Source of the DNA: Branchiostoma floridae
Taxonomy: Eukaryota > Chordata > Leptocardii > Amphioxiformes > Branchiostomatidae
Direction: 5' to 3'
DNA length: 64,000 nt
Assembly: GCF_000003815.2 (NCBI RefSeq)
Contig: NC_049981.1
Coordinates: 11,129,478-11,193,477 of the forward strand
Shown: piece after piece, positions 10,575 to 23,300 of the stretch
How the letters are laid out: the number at the start of each line of letters is the position of its first letter
Numbering within the stretch: the first letter of the stretch is position 1
Position numbers and translations under genes: made by a program
Notes under the pieces: generated by a model
What the model was told of the DNA's origin: nothing
The model's database searches: none
The model's input: only the letters and a program-made list of their open reading frames with translations

Positions 10575-12437
10575 CTACGCACGGTCATGTTCTATCAGGA
10601 ACACGCATTTCTTCCCATCATCCGTCACGGCAATTTTCCCGTCGTCCACCGCGGCGACGCAGTTTGGGAACTCCAGTCCGTCTGATCTTGACGCGAGCAC
10701 ACGTGCAAAATTCCCGGAGGCGTCGAACATCTGAACCCGCCCGTTTCTCTCGTCCGCCACGATGATGTTTCCCCGGGAATCCACGCACACCCCTCCCGGG
10801 TGGTTCAGCTGCCCCCCTCGCTCTCCCGGAGAACCAAACGTGAAGCGAACGTGACCTTCGGGGTCGAAGACCTTGACGCAACTGTACCACCAGTCCGCCA
10901 TGACGATATCCCCGTTGGGAGCCACAGCGATGGAGTCCAAGCAGATGGGGGGAGGGGCGTTATGTTCCAGGTTGCATCCAAACGTGCTCATTTGTCGCTC
11001 ACCATCACGTGACATGATGACGACCATGCGCAGATCTGTATCCAAGATGGCGATGTTTCCGGTAGCGGTGTGACAGGACACACCGTGAGGCCTACGCAGC
11101 CCTGACCCGAGCTGGAAGAGATGTCGGCCCTGGTCGCTCAACACTTTGATAATCTTCTTATCCCGACTGGAATTACAGGGAACGGTGCATTGCAGATAGA
11201 TCCTCCTGGACTTCGAGTCTATGGCAAGCCTTCCGGGACTGACCTTCCCGCGGTCGTTGAGATGAACATTTCGAACGAATCGACCATTTTGGTCGAACAC
11301 TTGAATCACTTGCTTGGCCCAATCGGAGACGAGGATCTTCTTGTCGGCGGTAACGGCCAATCCTGACGGTTCTTCAAGGGCGCCCTGTCCGCACTCCGGC
11401 CCACCGACTCGAACAACCCGGCTGGAGGCAACTCTGTTGGAAGGGTTCCTCGGGAAAAGGAGGTGTTGGCCGCCCATTCTCAGCTGGCCGGAGTCCCTGT
11501 AATTCTTATTCCTCGCCTTCACTCGCCTGTCAGGAATACTGGATACTTTAACCTCACCGAGCTCAGTTGGCCACACCTCTAACGGAGTGAAGCTGATTTT
11601 CGGCGTTTCTATGGCCGCCGGAGTTTGCCTGACTTCATCGGCGTTCTGTCGAAGAGTCGTCAACACTTCCACCCCTCGGAGTACCTCATCCAAGTTGCTT
11701 TCATCTGTGGTGGCTTTGACTTTATCCAGCATTGTCGAGATGTCAATGATAGCGAGTCGCATCCTCTCGTGGTCCTCGAGGAGAAGAATCTGTGTTTCTT
11801 CCGTAACTGTCGCCGTTTTGTCTAGCAGTTGTCGCTCCTTCTGTCTTATCATGTCGCACCACGCTTGCGCGCAGTTCCTGATCTCTGCCTCAACTTTCCC
11901 CTTCATCGCAATGATCTTTCTCCCTTCTTCCTCCGTCTTTTCAAGTTGCGTTTTCATGCTGTCAACTTGCTCTGTCACCGCCTGTCGGAGAGAGTGCATC
12001 TCCTCGCGTTTGGCTACGAGCAGCTCTTTGAACTTGGTGACTCTGTGCCCGTTATGGCTCTCCACGATGCATTCGTCACAGATGGGGTGTTTGCAGTTCT
12101 CGCAGAACCACCGCTTCTTCTCTTCCTGGTGCACGGCACATTTCTCTTCCCCGCTCAGAGCCCCATTCTTCTTCTTCTTCTTCTTGGTCAACTCTTCCTT
12201 GATGTTTGACAGCCAGAAGTTGTCGGGAAGGCCGTCGATGCCGCTGTGGGACGGCAGGAAGACGGTCCTGCGGCAGTTGGGGCAGGGGAAGCTGGACCTG
12301 CGGGCGGCGTACTGGGCTAGACAGTCCCGACAGAAGGTGTGGAGACACGACAGAGCCTTGGGGTTGGTGAAGGCGTCCAGACAGATCCCGCATCTCAGGA
12401 ACTCGGGGCCTAGAGAGATCCGTCGGTTCTCCTCCAT
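10575..12437 (-). CDS. TRIM-NHL family E3 ubiquitin ligase (TRIM2/3/71-like), intronless
   Basis: A single uninterrupted 620-residue frame from an ATG in good context (AAGCCATGGAG). The RING finger has C16, C19, C31, H33, C36, C39, C52 and C55 (C3HC4), the zinc ligands of an E2-recruiting E3 ligase. A B-box type 2 follows with C100, H103, C112, C115, C120, C123, H128 and H131. A coiled coil spans about 135-265 and should mediate dimerisation. From ~330 to the end there are NHL-type beta-propeller repeats (EPSGLAVT, HPGGVCVDSRGNIIVADERN, PNGDIVMADW). There is no PRY-SPRY domain. A filamin domain, present in TRIM2/3 between coil and NHL, is not obvious here. Residues 85-90 are an uninterrupted run of six lysines encoded by an AAG repeat between RING and B-box. 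Such genes form large lineage-specific groups in amphioxus, so no orthologue symbol is given. Substrate unknown. Confidence 0.92.
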   Translation of the reverse strand: MEENRRISLGPEFLRCGICLDAFTNPKALSCLHTFCRDCLAQYAARRSSFPCPNCRRTVFLPSHSGIDGLPDNFWLSNIKEELTKKKKKKNGALSGEEKCAVHQEEKKRWFCENCKHPICDECIVESHNGHRVTKFKELLVAKREEMHSLRQAVTEQVDSMKTQLEKTEEEGRKIIAMKGKVEAEIRNCAQAWCDMIRQKERQLLDKTATVTEETQILLLEDHERMRLAIIDISTMLDKVKATTDESNLDEVLRGVEVLTTLRQNADEVRQTPAAIETPKISFTPLEVWPTELGEVKVSSIPDRRVKARNKNYRDSGQLRMGGQHLLFPRNPSNRVASSRVVRVGGPECGQGALEEPSGLAVTADKKILVSDWAKQVIQVFDQNGRFVRNVHLNDRGKVSPGRLAIDSKSRRIYLQCTVPCNSSRDKKIIKVLSDQGRHLFQLGSGLRRPHGVSCHTATGNIAILDTDLRMVVIMSRDGERQMSTFGCNLEHNAPPPICLDSIAVAPNGDIVMADWWYSCVKVFDPEGHVRFTFGSPGERGGQLNHPGGVCVDSRGNIIVADERNGRVQMFDASGNFARVLASRSDGLEFPNCVAAVDDGKIAVTDDGKKCVFLIEHDRA

Positions 12438-12539
12438 GGCTTTGTTGTGTTGGAACTCTCAATCGGACAACTGTGAGGAATAGAACAATTACTCGTCAGG
12501 AGGTCATTATCGCCCTGATGGTTTCAGGCATTAACATTC

Positions 12540-12696
12540 GCTCACTCACTCACTCACTCACTCACTCACTCACTCACTCACTCACTCACTCACTCACTCA
12601 CTCACTCACTCACTCACTCACTCACTCACTCACTCACTCACTCACTCACTCACTTACTCACTCACTCACTCACTCACTTACTCACTCACTCACTCA
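12540..12696. repeat. (TCAC)n tetranucleotide microsatellite
   Basis: About 39 copies of CTCA/TCAC with a few T interruptions (CTTACTCA), ~100 bp upstream of the TRIM start codon. Because 4 is not a multiple of 3, all frames repeat as Leu-Thr-His-Ser; the open frame through it is not a gene. Confidence 0.97.
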
Positions 12697-15059
12697 GGGT
12701 GTTCAGACATTGTTACATTTTCATCAGCTTTAAATGGACTAGCCTCATCTTAACTGCCTGAACACAGCAGTCCCTGGTTACTAAATTTAGAAAGTTGCCA
12801 AACGATTTTCGGGTCGAACGAGTTTTCAATTATGCATGGGACGCTTTGTGACTACACAGCCCTATGTTTACAGTTCCGGATGTCTGCATGCGGGACAGAC
12901 ATTCTTTGACTAATCTCCAAGCAGATGTTAGGGAAGACTGAAATGTTCTCTCTAAGACAATGGCAGCTCGGACAACATCACCTTCTCTAACATCTGCTTG
13001 GAGATTATGTTGTAACCACCTCACGTTTCGATACAAAATCGCCAGACTCTCTCTGCATTTGAACTTGAATAGCTCAACCAGCGTAACCGCCCTTTGGCAT
13101 GACACCAGCTTGGCAGAGCAGAGTTCCTAAAATTGGTTTAGTAATGTACTAGCGTTCCATTGTATTTTACACACATCAGTTCGTAGAATATGGTAGTAAA
13201 TCCAGGAGGAATGCAGCCCTCTCGGTGTCATTCAATAAAAAAAAAATTGGCTATTCTACTCAATCGCCACATTTTGCATTGAAGTTGTAGCCGTGTTTGC
13301 TTAGATTGTTGTAGCTAGAATAGCAACCCTGAGAACTGTGCGTTTGCTGGGAATATCTCCCAAAATGTGTGCGTCAGTTCTTCTACTCATCATTATTCAA
13401 AGTGTGTACAATGTCATCTTGTTTAGTTCGTGCACGGAAGGGGTACAGGTCAGGTACTCGAGAGACCAGGAGGGTCACTTAAAACACGCATCCAGGGCCT
13501 ATATATATATATAGAACACGACTGGTACTACGAACAGTACACTGCGTCACGTCCTACCAGTCCATTATACTGCTGTATATCAGACAGTGATCTGGCAAAA
13601 TCACCCCCCCCCCATTAACTGACAAGTCTTTGTCATATCCCTCGAGCTCCTAAAATATATATTCTCTCCCTACAGTTGTTGGTGACTAGGTATTTGCTAA
13701 ACACATTGCAGTACAACGTTAACGTTATATACACTTCTACAGAAGGCTTGCAAGTCGTAGAAAACAACATCAAGTAGCCATATGTTTATGTAAAACATTT
13801 TGAGCCCAGCAAGCTAGCCCTACCATGACGATTCGAACTTTGACTGCTTAAATGATGACTGACCATTTCTGGCCGCCTTAAGAAAGATACCCACCTGTCA
13901 ATCTCCTCGGGTCACCTGAAGGCACTTCTAAACTAAGACGTTGAACTTTTGGACTCCACACTTTCCTCAACAACACACGTTTGTTTAAGACAACGTTACA
14001 ACACTGCCAGTCTGGTGAATTTTAAACACCGGAACCGGCGAGTCTTGTATTTTTCAACCGTCGCGGATGCCGCGGACAATAGGACAACATGGGTGGGAGT
14101 GACCTCATTCTTGGACTCGACCATTTTCACGGGACAAAGGAGGCAGGGGCTACAAATGTCATCTATTGTGCTGCTGCAAACAAAATTGTTGTACATCGTA
14201 TACGTATAGGTATTACCATTTAACCATTACTTTAGGTATTTCTATTAAATGTATCATGAAAATAATAGCAGAAAAATGTTCGAAGTGTCCCCTCCCCCCG
14301 TGAGGTGTAAGTGGACATGCCCGGTTCTCAGGTAATCCTCTCGACCTTACCGGTTGGTTCCCTCAGGCGTTACCTGTCTCACAGCAGGGTGAGCAACAGG
14401 GCGGGAAAGGGAGGGGGGTATCGGTGAGAAAGCTGAAAGGAATTAATTAAAAACTTGACTTGTATATGCCTTGTCTATGATCTATATTAAAGGGCTAAAA
14501 CATTGATCAAGGAAATCAACACAAACAGAGAAGTGAGCTTTTCACAGCTTACGCAAAAGTAAATACCTAGGACGTTTAACGTTACATAATGTCCTTGATA
14601 GAACCAAATGTGGTTTGAAATTCAAACCTCGTAGATCCTAGCTTGGAGATATGCAAATAACTCAGATAACTATGCTTACCTCATAGCTTTAGAATTTCAG
14701 TGTTGTTATTCGGGTATGCTTTGGATGTCATACTATTATTAAAATTTTGTGCGAAAAAACGCCACGTTTTATTTTTATAACAATAACGTTACCATTATAT
14801 GCATGATGTGGAATTTTGAAAAAGTATTTTAAACCTTCGTTCAAAATGTACTTTTAAATTTTCTTAAAGTATGCGGTTCCCAAAGCCTAGGTTGATTTTT
14901 GTAAAATCATTTTGAGAAACAGGCTCATGCCGTCCCCGGTGACTGACCAAAACATTTTGCGCTAGACAAGAGACTGAGGAAAGTGTACTTCATATGTATT
15001 TCGCTAGATGTCGCTGTTTCCCATGAAGTCACAAGAGTTCATTGACCTTTGCCCCTAGT
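12697..15059. other. Intergenic region between TRIM and TMEM232
   Basis: The divergent intergenic space. It holds a 21-bp perfect inverted repeat (12911-13007) and unique AT-rich sequence. No exon could be supported; the short frames near 13949-14209 lack splice or family evidence. Confidence 0.5.
12911..13007. repeat. 21-bp perfect inverted repeat of a dispersed family
   Basis: TAATCTCCAAGCAGATGTTA (12911 on) and its reverse complement (12987-13007) form 21-bp arms with a 55-bp loop. The core CCAAGCAGAT recurs singly near 36170 (reversed) and 55245, with looser matches (CAAGCAGATG) near 48442 and 49679, so it is a dispersed family. Confidence 0.7.
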
Positions 15060-15178
15060 CACCATAGTTCCCACACAGCAACATGATGGCGGCAACCGGC
15101 TGAGTTTCGGCGTGATTCCAGAGATTTTCACTCATTTTAGCAAACCAACCTCCATTTCAGGCGTCATATTAATCCAAG
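15060..15178 (+). promoter_or_regulatory. TMEM232: Candidate TMEM232 promoter and non-coding first exon
   Basis: An ACATGATGGCGGC motif (YY1-like downstream promoter element, around 15081-15093) lies in a short sequence ending at a good splice donor, CCAAG|GTGAAT (exon end 15178). The first coding exon starts with an acceptor at 15687, so this would be an untranslated leader exon. Inferred; transcript data are lacking. Confidence 0.4.
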
Positions 15179-15686
15179 GTGAATAATCTGTGTTCTATAA
15201 TCAATTTCTAGGCCATATCTTACGAGAAACGTGCGAAATTACCACTCAAAACCATCGAGATATATAGGCGTTTGGTTATGCATGAACGAGCGTGACGAAA
15301 ACTTTGGCGGTCTGAAATGACACCTTAATTTTCCACAATATGTGCGATTTTTCTGGTGAAAAACAGATACAGGGAGGCGGTGTGTAATTGTTCCTGAATG
15401 TTTAGATTTCCTTAGAAACGTGAAATATCTAAACTGAAAAGCGAGAAGTTAATATGTTTTATTTTGTATCTGATAACTGAGATACTGTAATTCACTTTAT
15501 CTTCACCGTACCAAATTTTCACGGTCTGAGAAAATTGAACTTGTTCTCGGAACTAAATGTTCACTGTCGAGGCAAGTGTGTATGTCTTTTTGTGACCTGT
15601 ACTTAACAAAGTGTTGCACAGATATGCAATAAAGGTCTTCATTCTTTAATTATATGCAATGTTCTGTCCAGGTTTTTTTCTACCAG

Positions 15687-15845
15687 AGAGACTGAAGACT
15701 GCATTACCATGCCGATCCACAAGGTGCCAGTCGTGCACAAGTTCGGGATCATTTCCCATTCCCAGCGCTTGGAGCTGCAGGAAAGGCTCCTCAGACAGGG
15801 TCTGGATCAGACCGTCAGCACACATCGTATGCAGACAGTCACCAG
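15687..15845 (+). CDS. TMEM232: TMEM232 coding exon 1 (leader plus residues 1-45)
   Basis: Acceptor TTTTTTTCTACCAG ends at 15686. 22 nt of leader precede ATG at 15709. It encodes MPIHKVPVVHKFGIISHSQR...; the MPxxKxPVxxxxGIIS opening resembles the vertebrate N-terminus. Donor CCAG|GTATGG; ends in phase 2. Confidence 0.8.
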
Positions 15846-17264
15846 GTATGGTAGACTAAGCGCAAGAGGCGAGTAGAGTCTCCTAGCTCCCGGGTTTCGA
15901 ACCCTCATCAAACCCAAGCTGCCAGGTCACAAAACCAACACGCTAAACCGTTATGCCAAAAGGAACACACTAAATGATCAGTGAGTGTCACATCTAACTT
16001 TTGCATATCTAGCTGCAAATTGTCCTATTGTAATTTGTATTAATGCTGGCCAGTCTTCAGCCAATGAGATACCTGCCCTTTTAATATTGTTGGAGGGAAA
16101 GTTATCAGCCAGTCATCTTGGTCCTTACAGTTAAAAGATGATATTTGGAGGATGCAACTGCATTCTAAGAGAGCACAGCTTCTTACCCTATAGCAATGAT
16201 ATTGAAGTAAGATATAAACTTAATAGTCTGGAAAAGTTGAACAGTAATTTCCAACACAAAAATGGGAAATTACAGTTAAACTTTTCCAAAACGTCATCTA
16301 CCAACACAGATAAACTTTCAAGTCCTATACTATATAGTCCTTGCCTCTCTGTTCCAGAAACCCGCTGGAAGTGACGGAAGGATTCATCAATCAGTACAAC
16401 GATGCTACAGACTACAAGGAGAAGGAGAGGCTGGATGACAAGGCCAGGAAAATGCTGCTCAGGATCAGGGTAAGGGTTGGCAGGTTATTACCTTCTGCAA
16501 GAAGGTTATCATAACTTTCGGTTATGGCATGCTGTTGTGTTTTTATATGGAGGTCAACAGCTGAACTTCCAGATTTGATATATGGAGTTCTGGACAAGTT
16601 GATGATGTTTTGGTGGTAGAGAGTAAGTGGTGTAGGTTTGGGCCCCAAAGCGGCTTGTTTGGGAACTGCAAGGGCCGGCATATCGTTAGATTTTGAAATG
16701 GCATATCTCAAGAAGGGGTTGACAGATTGTCACGATTTTTCGTATGTAGCTTAAGTTATGCTATATATAGTTACATGATAATTATGCAAATTGGGATCTA
16801 ATTATCATAATAATGAGGAAATTGTCTAAACCAGCTCTGCTCCATTATAGGGCTATTGCAACATGTGACATTGGCAGATGAGTTAGAGAGGAAAATTGAT
16901 AGACAAACATCATGCAAATAAAGACCCAATTTGCATAATTTGTGAGAAAATGCTATAAACCCATTGTGGTTAATGACAGGAATTTCATACATGTGGCATA
17001 TGGAAGTCATGAACAAGTTAACATCATTGAATATCAATTAAGCAAATGAGTAACTAATTTGAATGGAAGAGATTATCAGCTAATGTTATTTATGCAAATT
17101 AGCACCTTATTTGCCTAATTTACAACAAACACAATGGAAACACCAGTTGTCAAGGTTGAAATCATTTGGCCGAAGTTTGGTGACATGTCCACTGATTCTA
17201 ACCCAGGACCCCTAGGTGATGGGCTAAACATCCCATTATGTTAAAGGACCCCACAAGACACATA

Positions 17265-17328
<64 letters not shown>

Positions 17329-20300
17329 TGTGTTTGTGTGCACGTATGCAGATGACATTCAAAAGAACTTGTGTGTTCTTATTCATTGCAATACGTATGT
17401 ACTAGTAACTTTAGAAATACCCTAACTCTGTACCTTTGATCTGTGTCCACAGAGAAGAACAGGACTGAAGGATGGAGGTGTGGGAGACCACGTCAACCTG
17501 CCCATGGCCTGGTCAGAACTCGCCATGTTAGCACAGTGCAAGGGGAAAGTACAGGAAGGTTAGTATTGAAAACAACTTGTCCTTCCAGGGCTGTCTCCAC
17601 GACCCATCCCTCCGTCCTGTTGAAAATTGTGTGATGAAAATTGTTGGGACAGGAAAAATGTCACCCAATCCGTCCAAAAAATCTGAACTTCATGACATGA
17701 AACTGATGAAAAATTAGTATTTTCGAAAGCTCAAAATGACAGATTTGACAGTCAAGTTAACAAACAATAGATGGGACCTAAATAGATGTAAAGCCTGAGA
17801 CAGCCCTGAGTGAGTCCTACACACACCATTTTTATTCAACCCATTTGCATTTTTGTGTAATAAGGAAAAGCAAAAGGTTAGATTATTTATCAGCTACAAA
17901 TGTACTGATCATTATTCAGACCTCAACATCAAGTACCAGAGTTATCCTTAAGTTGAACTGGTTACCACCAAGTGCTGTTGGAGGATCCTCATCTGATGGC
18001 TTTAAAGGTGCTTGCAGCTAGATGTGCAAAGTTTATGTGTTACAGGTCGTTTGGTGCCACACACCGTGTTTGCAAAGCTGGTGTGTTATGCCTAAGGGCA
18101 GTTTACTGATTGTATAGATACAGATCATAATGCTTCAGAAAATACCCTGAAATGTTTATGAAAAGTCTTAATTTGTATTGTTTGTATATTTCAGAATGTC
18201 TGGAAGTGCTGATCACATCGCTAGACCAGTCACCGCTCTCAGCACACCACATCCCCAGTCTGTTCTTCTTGGCGGAGACCACGTTGTACTGGCTACGGAC
18301 AGATGCTGTCAACCAACCGTTCCTCCGAACTGCAGAGCTCAAACTGCTCAAGGTGGAGTTATCATATTACGCTACCATATCTGTCACTGGAACTAAATAA
18401 CACACACTTTACCATCCCTGTCCCTGGTGCTGAATAACACGCACTTTACTATTCCTGTCCTTGATACTGAATAACACACACTTAACTATCATTGTCCTTG
18501 GTGCTGAATAACACACACGTTACCATCCCTGTCCCTGGTGCTGAATAACACACACTTTACCATCCTTGTCCCTGGTGCTGAACAACACACACTTTACCAT
18601 CCCTGTTCCTGGTACTGAATAACACACACTTTACCATCCCTGTCCCTGGTGCTGAATAACACACACTTTACCATCCCTGTCCCTGGTGCTGAATAACACA
18701 CACTTTACCATCCCTGTTCCTGGTACTGAATAACACACACGTTACCATCCCTGTCCCTGGTATTGAATGACACACACTTTACCATTCCTGTCCCTGGTAC
18801 TGAATAACATACACTTAACAATCCCTGTCCTTGGTACTGAATAACACACACTTTACCATCCCTACCCCTGGTACTGTACAACCCACTCTTTAATTAAAAC
18901 ATTGATTACTGTAAATGGTTGTGTTTATTAGTTGAATATATTCATGAATGTTGTGTACCTCCCCAGATGGGCCAGCTGACGTTCACGCGGCTGCTGTACC
19001 ACCACCTGGTTGGGCACCTGGAGGGACAGGCGGAGTTCAAGAACAGACTGGTCACATATCTGGATGGTAGGGCACAGTTTTAAATCTGCTTTAGAGTCAC
19101 AGTGTGACACTGTGTATAGAAGTGACAGTGTGTGCCTTTCCCATTCCTGTGTTTGTCTTGAAATCCATATTAAATTCAATGTGGTTTCCATCAGAAAGTC
19201 TCATCACCAGAGTAAAAGCTGAGCACTACAGATGATTTACTGTATTGTAGCTCTGTCACATAGAGCTGAATATTATCATCATACAATAATTGTGTTCAGA
19301 GTACTTGTTATTATATGGGCAAGGGGAATTTCGTCATTGAAACATCCAAGCTGTAAATACTTGCATCATCTCTGTCACATTCTCCTACGCCGAGGGACCA
19401 CAGTCGTGTCAAAACTCCTTGTGGTCACCTCTGCTGTCTGGTGCACTCAGATCAGTTACTAACCGCCCTCTTATAAATATTTATGAGCTTATCCTTATAT
19501 GGGCAGTCAGCCGTTGGGATCGGGCGTAGGAGGATGGAGCTATGTAAGACGTAACATGATTGGCTGATAGCTTCACAGCGGCCTTTGCGAGATGGCTTTC
19601 GTAAACAGAAAGCCCAAGAAAGGCCTAATCTCTGATTGGCTGATTGCTGGTAACTGCTGGTGGGCCACGAGACAGCAGGGCCCCAATAGGCTGAGTTAGC
19701 TAGCCATTGGGGACCTTGCATAGGAGAATGCTCTGTCATGACCAGTGAAGGATTAACTCTTCAGTAAGCTTAACTTTCTCAAGATTGTCTTCATTTTCAG
19801 AATACTTATTATCAGTATTTCTTGCTATTGTTAACCTACTCCATGTAATATATAGTTAAAACAATGTTGGTCAGGTTCATCTAATGATGGAATTGGAATA
19901 GTTACTATGATAGAAATTATTGATTTGTTTTTTATCTATTGCTATGACAAGGGAGCAAACCATCTGAGTTCAAAGGTATGTTTTATCAACAACTCAGATA
20001 CGCACAACTGAAAAGCACACACTTAACCATCCCTCCCACTTGTGCTGAATAACACACACATTACCATTCATGGTGCTGAATAACAGACACTTTACCATCC
20101 CTGTCCCTGGTGCTGAATAACACACACTTTACCATCCCTGTCCCTGGTGCTGAATAACACACACTTTACCATCCCTGTCCCTGGTGCTGAATAACACACA
20201 CGTTACCATCCCTGTCCCTGGTGCTGAATAACACACACTTTACCATCCCTGTCCCTGGTGCTGAATAACACACACTTTACCATCCCTGTCCCTGGTGCTG

Positions 20301-23300
20301 AATAACACACACTTTACCATCCCTGTCCCTGGTGCTGAATAACACACACTTTACCATCCCTGTCCCTGGTGCTGAATAACACACACGTTACCATCCCTGT
20401 CCCTGGTGCTGAATAACACACACGTTACCATCCCTATTCATGGTGCTGAATAACACACACTTTACCATCCCTGTCCCTGGTGCTGAATAACACACACGTT
20501 ACCATCCCTGTCCCTGGTGCTGAATAACACACACTGAACCATCCCTGTCCCTGGTACTGAATAACACACACTTTACCATCCCTGTCCCTGGTGCTGAATA
20601 ACACACACTTAACCATCCCTGTCCCTGGTACTGAATAACACACACTTTACCATCCCTGTCCCTGGTGCTGAATAACACACACTTTACCATCCCTGTCCCT
20701 GGTGCTGAATAACACACACTTTACCATCCCTGTCCCTGGTGCTGAATAACACACACGTTACCATCCCTATTCATGGTGCTGAATAACACACACTTTACCA
20801 TCCCTGTCCCTGGTGCTGAATAACACACACGTTACCATCCCTATCCATGGTGCTAAATAACACACCTTACCATCCCTGTCCCTGGTGCTGAATGACACAC
20901 ACTGAACCATTCCTGTCTTTGGTACTAAATAACACTTTCCCGCTGTAGGTTTCTCGGAGTGCCAGGAGGCGTACAGTCCGTACCCCGGCGCTCACCTGGC
21001 GCTCAGGTTCATCTCCGAGGTCGGCAGGATTATCATCGGACGCCACGCCATCGACCCAGGGGAGCTGAAGGAAGGGGACAAGGGACCTACCCCTGATGTT
21101 AGGAACAAGGTTAGTCTGGTCTGTTTTGCTTAATAATAATACATCTGGTGTATTATTTACAGCCAGGAGGTACCCAATTTTTTTGTTTACTTGAGACCCC
21201 GTTTTACGTCCCTTCCGAAAGACGAATTCGTGCATTCTTGGTCGGGCATCCAGTCTTCCTTTGTGGTCTACCATCCAAGTACTGACCGGACTGCAAGTTG
21301 CTTAACTTCCAGGTTTGAAGGACATAGTCATATGGATGACATCTGCACCCACATCAATTTATTGCTGTTTTCAAAAACAATAGTTTTCGACCATCCTGTA
21401 AATCTTTCAAAGAAGCTTTATTTTTACGTTTTTTTTGCAGCGAGATCTTGCAGTGCAAATTCATAATGCAAAATTGTGTTTTGTTTCAATAAGGAACTAT
21501 GAACACGGCAAAAAACAACCCTTTTCCCGTCCTTTGTGGAAATTAGACCACTACAAATTTAAAGCAAATGCATTTAAAGTATGTACATGTACATTGTAAT
21601 AAGTTATAATTGCATGTTGTTTCCATCTGCAGACTCCCCTACCACATGCCCTGACCCGCGAGCAGACGTTTGCGTCCACAGTGGCAACATCAGGCGGTGT
21701 GCACGACGTCAGCCCTACACTCTGGCATGCACTGGATGTGTGGAGGTTTGTTTGTACACAACAATCTTTAATGACACAACAAAAATACAGCAACTTTGGT
21801 AGGGTCTTCTAAATCTATACACACATACAAACATTGATACAAATGGAAACAAACATTTGCATATGAATATATCATTATGTTAAGTTAAACATGTATTTAC
21901 ACAGCTTCTTCTAAGGTCTAGACATTTTTTGACAATACCTATTTCTACACACTCTGTAAGGGCTATCTCGTACTAAAATGTGATTAAATCTATTCATAGG
22001 GTAGAATGTATTGAATTCTTATGAACAAGCAGAAAAAAAGCTTTGTGCATTTGTCATTATATCTACGAGTGATGGTCATCTTAAATCTCATCAAGTGCAG
22101 TTCACCGCTGAGTCTATAGCAAACTTGCTTCTGTGAATCAGAATTTGAATTTAACTGTCAACTTATACAGCTCCAGATAGCCCAGAAGATGAAGAGTGTT
22201 GACACAACCCTTTTGTTTCAGGTGTGTGAACAACAACAGCCGAGGGTTGAAGCAAGCTCTGCACGGATTGGCTGAATGTGGCATGGGCCTGGCCAATGAG
22301 AGTTGGTGAGTTCAATAAGAGTTTTCCATAACATCAAATTGTGTTTAAATTAATGTATTACTAAGCACAGAGGCATGGTAGCCATGTGGTTTTAGTACTG
22401 TTGTAGACTCAGAACATGGAGGTACTGAGGTTGAATTCCTGGGTAACTTTTGTTTTCAATTTCACAATTTTGATTGCTGAAGAAATTTTCAATATTTTCC
22501 ATTGCTTTCTCCAGGCTTGACGGCGTCTGTGCCATCAATATCGTAGCCGAGGCTGCCCGACAGAACATCCGTGCTCTCAGGACCCTCCAGGACCTGGCCA
22601 GAGGCATGGACCCAAACATGGCGCCCCCAGCCCCCACACCGGAGGAGTACCACAGCTTTGAGCTGGACCTGTCGGAGCCTGCTGACAGCTTGAAGAGTGA
22701 GCCACATTTTGGGGAAGACATCACGGGGGAAGACACGGAGCCTGAACTCCTTGGAGTCGGCACAACGAGAAGGAGAAGACGTCGTTCGAGGAGGGGCTAC
22801 GAGTCCGGAACGGACGTGAGCGCCACGTCTGTAAACAAGTCGGTCTCTGTTACAGCAGTTGCAAGCACGCCACCGAATAGGCACGTTATGTCGTTTACGT
22901 CGGAGAGCGGACCATCACGGTTGTCACATATCAGCGCCGGTAGTGAAGCCGGTAGTGAATCCGTCACGGAGCCTGAAATCAGCAGCAGGGATAGTTTAGA
23001 CTCTGCGGGAGGGATCATGAGGCATCCTGGGATTGAAGCACTAAAGCATGATGGGCTTGACACCACGGACAGCGACCTTGAGCCAGGAGAGGACAGCGAA
23101 ATTGAACCGACAGAAGACAACGTCCTTCAAGACAGCTCGGGAAAAACAGGCGACATGAATGGAGACTTAGACGTGAAAATCACTGAAATGGATTTGAATA
23201 GAGCTACCCAGAGTGCACCTGGAGGCATGTTGCCCTTGAAGAATCCAGTCAGGAAGAGTCTTCACTCACATGACAGGCACCGTCCAATGGGAAGTCAGCC

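Noticed and set aside
11587-12483. 298-codon + strand frame opposite the TRIM gene
   Set aside because: Antisense shadow of the GC-rich TRIM coding sequence; the minus strand has the complete RING, B-box and NHL motifs.
12473-12733. Leu-Thr-His-Ser repeat protein
   Set aside because: Direct translation of the (TCAC)n microsatellite.
18395-20935. CRISPR-like regular array
   Set aside because: Units are contiguous tandem copies without unique spacers, in introns of an animal gene.
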